Positions 61,001-64,000 of a stretch of 64,000 bases of DNA are shown one piece after another. The stretch is from Pagrus major (lineage: Eukaryota > Chordata > Actinopteri > Spariformes > Sparidae). The stretch is from positions 21,338,197 through 21,402,196 of the forward strand of contig NC_133230.1 of the NCBI RefSeq assembly GCF_040436345.1. Direction: 5' to 3'. The notes under the pieces are model-generated. The model was not told where the DNA came from. It saw only the letters and a list, made by a program, of their open reading frames with translations, and ran no database searches. The stretch's first letter is position 1, and each line of letters starts with the position of its first letter. The position numbers and the translations under genes were made by a program.

Positions 61001-63873
61001 CCCAGAGGTCTTCATAGGTGTCGCTTCATCCTGAGCCTGCACTCCTGAGTCCTGGGACCATTTCATCCAGCTGAACAGAGGCATGGCAGACACAGCAGAC
61101 AGCCCTGGAAAACTGAAGAAACAAGATTTATTTTTTTATGCTGGATCGTGAAGCCATGGGTTCCCCACAGCACCATTTTAACACTTTTGAATGTGCTAGA
61201 ATATCTGTTGCTTCAAACCAAGAGTTAATGTCTCTCCAAGTTGCTCTGACAGCTGACAAGACAACATTACACCATGAGAAGAACTGCGCAATAGCAGCGA
61301 AAGCAAAACATAAAACAAAAAAGCACAAACAAATATTAAGAAAAATTAAGTCACTAAGTCCCTGCTGGTGAAATAAATGTACCATATCATCCCTATTTCA
61401 GACAAGTTTTGTGAAAATGGGGTCACACTTGTCACCACAATGACAAATGTGACAAAGTTGGAACCTCAATTCTGAATATGGAAATGTTCATTCTGTTTTT
61501 TTATTCATAACTGTAATTAATATTTTAAGGTTGACAGTGAAAGATGATCACCTCATAACCAAGCTGACCTCTGGTCCCTGTCTGATGGGTGCTCTGATTG
61601 CCTTCAGTTCGAGTCAAACTCAGTGAAGGACAATTTCCCAGGTGTGTGTATTTGGCTTTTTTTCCCAGACTGATGGATTCAACACAGCTTCCACCTGGGA
61701 TTTAGATGGATTACAGAGCCTGCAGGGTCAGAGGTCAGCCTCATCGAACACAAACTGTATATGTGGATTCACACATCGTACATGTTTTAGTGGTATCTGA
61801 TCAGATTCCTGCTCAAGTGCTCCAAAAATAATCAGCACTTTAATAACAGTCAGTCTTATAGCATTAGTAAGAAAGAATCATCACACTAACATCTGGCTGA
61901 AAATTGAAAGGAAAGATCTGTACTTACAGGTGAAAACTGCACCGCTGATGCTTTTGTGAGTTATTGTTAGAAATTGGGCAAAGATGAGCTGCTTACAGAG
62001 TCCAGCCTCCAGCTCCTTTTCTGCATGGGTCAGTCCATGTAAACTTCATTCCTTCATTTGCTGTCAACTATGTCCCTTGGTGTCAAATGCCATCGAAGGA
62101 GCACATCATGGACTGTCTCAGCAGCAATCCTCCGATGTTGAATTTGTTGGAAGCGTTATTCCTCTTTGTATGTCGTAGTTATTGTCTTGTCCTTATCATC
62201 CCTCCTACTGCTCCTGTCATGCAGACTTATTCCAGGAGAGTTAGTCACACACTGCTAACTGACTAAGAGCTGTCACCTCTCCTCTCCCTTCACCCCACTC
62301 TCCTCTGTGCAGTGTGCAGCTTTGTTGTAAGGTCAGCTGCTTTGTAGCTTGCACGAAACGTGTGCAATGGAGAGAAAGGAGGAGAGTGCATGTGTGTGCA
62401 CGAGCCGTGGGTGTGTTGCATTTGAGCTCCTCTTAGTACTGTCAGGGTTTGTGCCTGAGAGAGGGAGAGGGAGAGCGAGAGGCAGAGACAACTGGGACTG
62501 CTCTCCTGGCTACAGTGCTGTGGGCCTGGTGGAGCTGAGGGAAAGAGGAGGCATATACCTCGAGCAAAGTATCAAATGTTAAGTAATGATGTGGGCAGAG
62601 CTGCTGGTGTGTTCAGCCACTGTGAACTTAATTCTGACATTTACCTTTAATGAAAACCTCTGTGTTACTGAACTCAGAATAGTTTTTTTAAGTGATTATA
62701 AAAACACCTTAATTTCTGAAAATGTACATATCCTCAGCTGTCTGGTATGTGGAATACAATTAAATGCTGCACTGCTCAGTGTTTGTCTCAACAGATGTAG
62801 CTAAGGAGATGACAGCTGACAAATTCTAGCATATCAACAATGTTGCACAGTATTACATTCAGAAATAAAAGGCAGCATCACAGTTGCTGCACAGATGTAA
62901 TATTGTTTCAGAATCTGAAGGGCTATTGATTAAAACTACTTTAAGCTCAGCCTTTAACTTTAACTTGTCCTTCCAGTAAATGCAACAGTATTTATTATTT
63001 ACTTATTATTAGTAGTAGTAGTAATTATGCGCTTTGGGACTTAAGCAGTTTTGCTTCCTGAGATGAAACTAACAGGTGCAGGCTAAACAATGGTTACAGT
63101 GAATGAATTGCTTATTCATTGCTGTGAACAATTATCAAAATGATGTCTATCACAAAAAGCAAAGGAAATATATTTGTGCATGGTCCTGAAATTAAATTTC
63201 AAATTAAATATTCGCTGTGGTTTATTTTTTATTTTTCATATTCTCTTAGCCCCAAATCACAATTTTGCCTTAAAGGGCTTTTTGTCCATAACTGGTTACT
63301 GTAGACCATTTTTTGTGCCCAATGCACACCAAAGGGCAAGCCAAAATATCATGGCACACCTGTATTTCAGTTTTATCAGCGCAACATATCCTCGACATGA
63401 TCCTAACGTGTTATTAAAGGGTATGTCTCTTTATAAGGAAATTAATGTGTAAAAGTACTGATATAGTAAATTAAATCGCATTGCCTGTTTGGTGTGTAGT
63501 TGTATATTGCAATATAATCTATGGTTGTAACAAAATTCCACGGCACACTTGGATTTGCTCGTTAGTAAAAAATTATAAACTGCTTAAAATTGCTTTTATT
63601 TTGTTTCAGCCCATCAGAGGCTCCTGTTGAGGTCAGCCTACAAAATGTGAAATCTGATGGAGGGTGCTTCAAAAAACAAGAAGGAAGTGAGTATCACACA
63701 CAGCTTTTTCTTATACTACATCATATTCAGTTAGATCTACAGTTATCTGCCTTCTGCCCTTATAGTTTAACAGTGCTTCTTGTGCTTTTGATTCTGTATC
63801 CTCAGGTACTGCTCCTCCTCCACTCGTCAGCTACAAGTACCCCAGCTTGCCCATAGCCAAAAGCAGACAGGAG
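58043..63873 (+). CDS. tdrd9: tdrd9, Tudor domain-containing DExH helicase 9, 5' part
   Basis: Germline ATP-dependent RNA helicase of the piRNA pathway, needed for transposon silencing with PIWI proteins. Visible coding exons: 58043-58167, 63610-63686, 63806-63873; they join in frame (phases 2, 1, 0) for 90 residues, and the gene continues past the window. The start 'AEQIKNWFTSGATFASIKI' aligns with the N-terminus of mammalian TDRD9 ('LTIEQINDWFTIGKTVTNVEL'). The third exon ends in a KYPSLPIAKSRQE segment. The helicase and Tudor domains are downstream and not seen, so identity rests on the N-terminus and on the nested rd3l gene, which also lies at the TDRD9 locus in mammals. Intron 1 is 5.4 kb and hosts rd3l on the other strand. 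Confidence 0.82.
58627..58992. mobile_element. non-autonomous hAT-like element with diverged target duplication
   Basis: In tdrd9 intron 1. Left end TAGGGCAGCAC, right end GTGCAGCCCTA (inverted, imperfect). Flanks CTTAAGAC (58619-58626) and CTGAGGAC (58993-59000) agree at 6 of 8 positions, fitting an old 8-bp duplication. The right end reads TAGGGCTGCACAATTAAT on the minus strand, a very common fish hAT end. No ORF. Confidence 0.75.
59752..61084 (-). CDS. rd3l: rd3l, retinal degeneration 3-like (complete)
   Basis: Paralogue of RD3, the photoreceptor protein that binds and traffics guanylate cyclase; the role of RD3L itself is little known. Two coding exons on the minus strand: 61084-60771 and 60118-59752, joined in phase 2 as AG|G (Arg) in the conserved ILSRFREVL segment; 226 aa (human RD3L about 198). 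The ATG at 61084 gives MPLFSWMKW, matching the human start MPLFGWMKW. The RD3-family core (LIREL.WH.EERERL...E, PTSELHQLE.LC.QI, ILSRFREVLA.N.I.PWE, FKQVL.DFL) is complete. The C-terminus has EIPTISGYVD and DLPYYYP as in RD3L, plus an extra tail ending in YSTTL. A splice acceptor (exon edge 61104) shows an upstream non-coding exon. TTTATT at 59176-59181 may be its poly(A) signal. The gene lies wholly inside tdrd9 intron 1. Confidence 0.9.
61105..63609. other. rest of tdrd9 intron 1 / rd3l upstream region
   Basis: No coding exon recognised. The rd3l non-coding first exon and promoter probably lie here, but I cannot place them. A purine-rich patch occurs at 62458-62490. ORFs present (e.g. 61138-61371) resemble no family known to me. 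Confidence 0.45.
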
Positions 63874-64000
63874 GTAAAATGTACCATCCATACACCACAT
63901 ACACCCAACCACACAGCCTGATGGTCTGAAAGTGCACTTTCATTTTCCTAAAGTACCTTTTCTTTTGGTCGTGTTTTACTGAAATTACCGCTATGTCCTC

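Noticed and set aside
61084-61093. Earlier rd3l start nine bases upstream
   Set aside because: The codon is GTG, not ATG; the ATG at 61084 gives the conserved MPLFSWMKW N-terminus.
61138-61371. 77-codon Lys-rich plus ORF upstream of rd3l
   Set aside because: Perhaps a mobile-element remnant, but no family motif could be named and no splice sites fit.

Overview
This is a gene-rich vertebrate nuclear window, and its repeats point to a teleost, probably a percomorph. Genes are split into many short exons with GT-AG introns. The non-coding sequence carries a decayed Tc1 transposon, short hAT-type elements, a fold-back element and several interspersed families that I recognise as typical of ray-finned fish. 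There are no bacterial operons, CRISPR arrays, tRNAs or rRNAs.

Layout, left to right. (1) 1-6.7 kb, plus strand: the last seven coding exons and 3' UTR of zfyve28 (lst2), ending in a FYVE zinc finger; one intron holds a dead Tc1-like transposon. (2) 8.9-38.3 kb, plus strand: complete fgfrl1, predicted 506 aa, with a 5' non-coding exon, three Ig domains, one membrane segment and a His-rich tail. Its 16-kb second intron holds only repeats and microsatellites. (3) 38.4-44.8 kb, minus strand: complete tacc3, 16 coding exons, predicted 874 aa, with three SDP repeats, an Aurora-A-type serine and a TACC coiled coil. (4) 46.1-57.2 kb, plus strand: complete kif15, 35 coding exons, predicted 1395 aa, kinesin-12. 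(5) 58.0 kb to the window edge, plus strand: the first three coding exons of tdrd9 (piRNA-pathway helicase). Its first intron contains rd3l, complete and antisense (predicted 226 aa).

The exon models were read by eye. Every junction keeps phase, and the summed lengths of the complete genes divide by three. tacc3 and kif15, both mitotic-spindle genes, are divergent across about 1.4 kb, with CCAAT, CHR-like and E2F-like motifs on their respective sides. fgfrl1 and tacc3 converge, and their likely poly(A) signals lie about 80 bp apart. CTCF-type motifs sit near the gene boundaries, including an inward-facing pair around fgfrl1.

I did not find a new enzymatic or defence system. The observations most worth following are the convergent CTCF-like pair around fgfrl1, the tacc3/kif15 divergent promoter with an unexplained TATA box and 80-codon ORF, and several structurally clear mobile elements (one with a perfect 8-bp target duplication, one a 0.5-kb hairpin).
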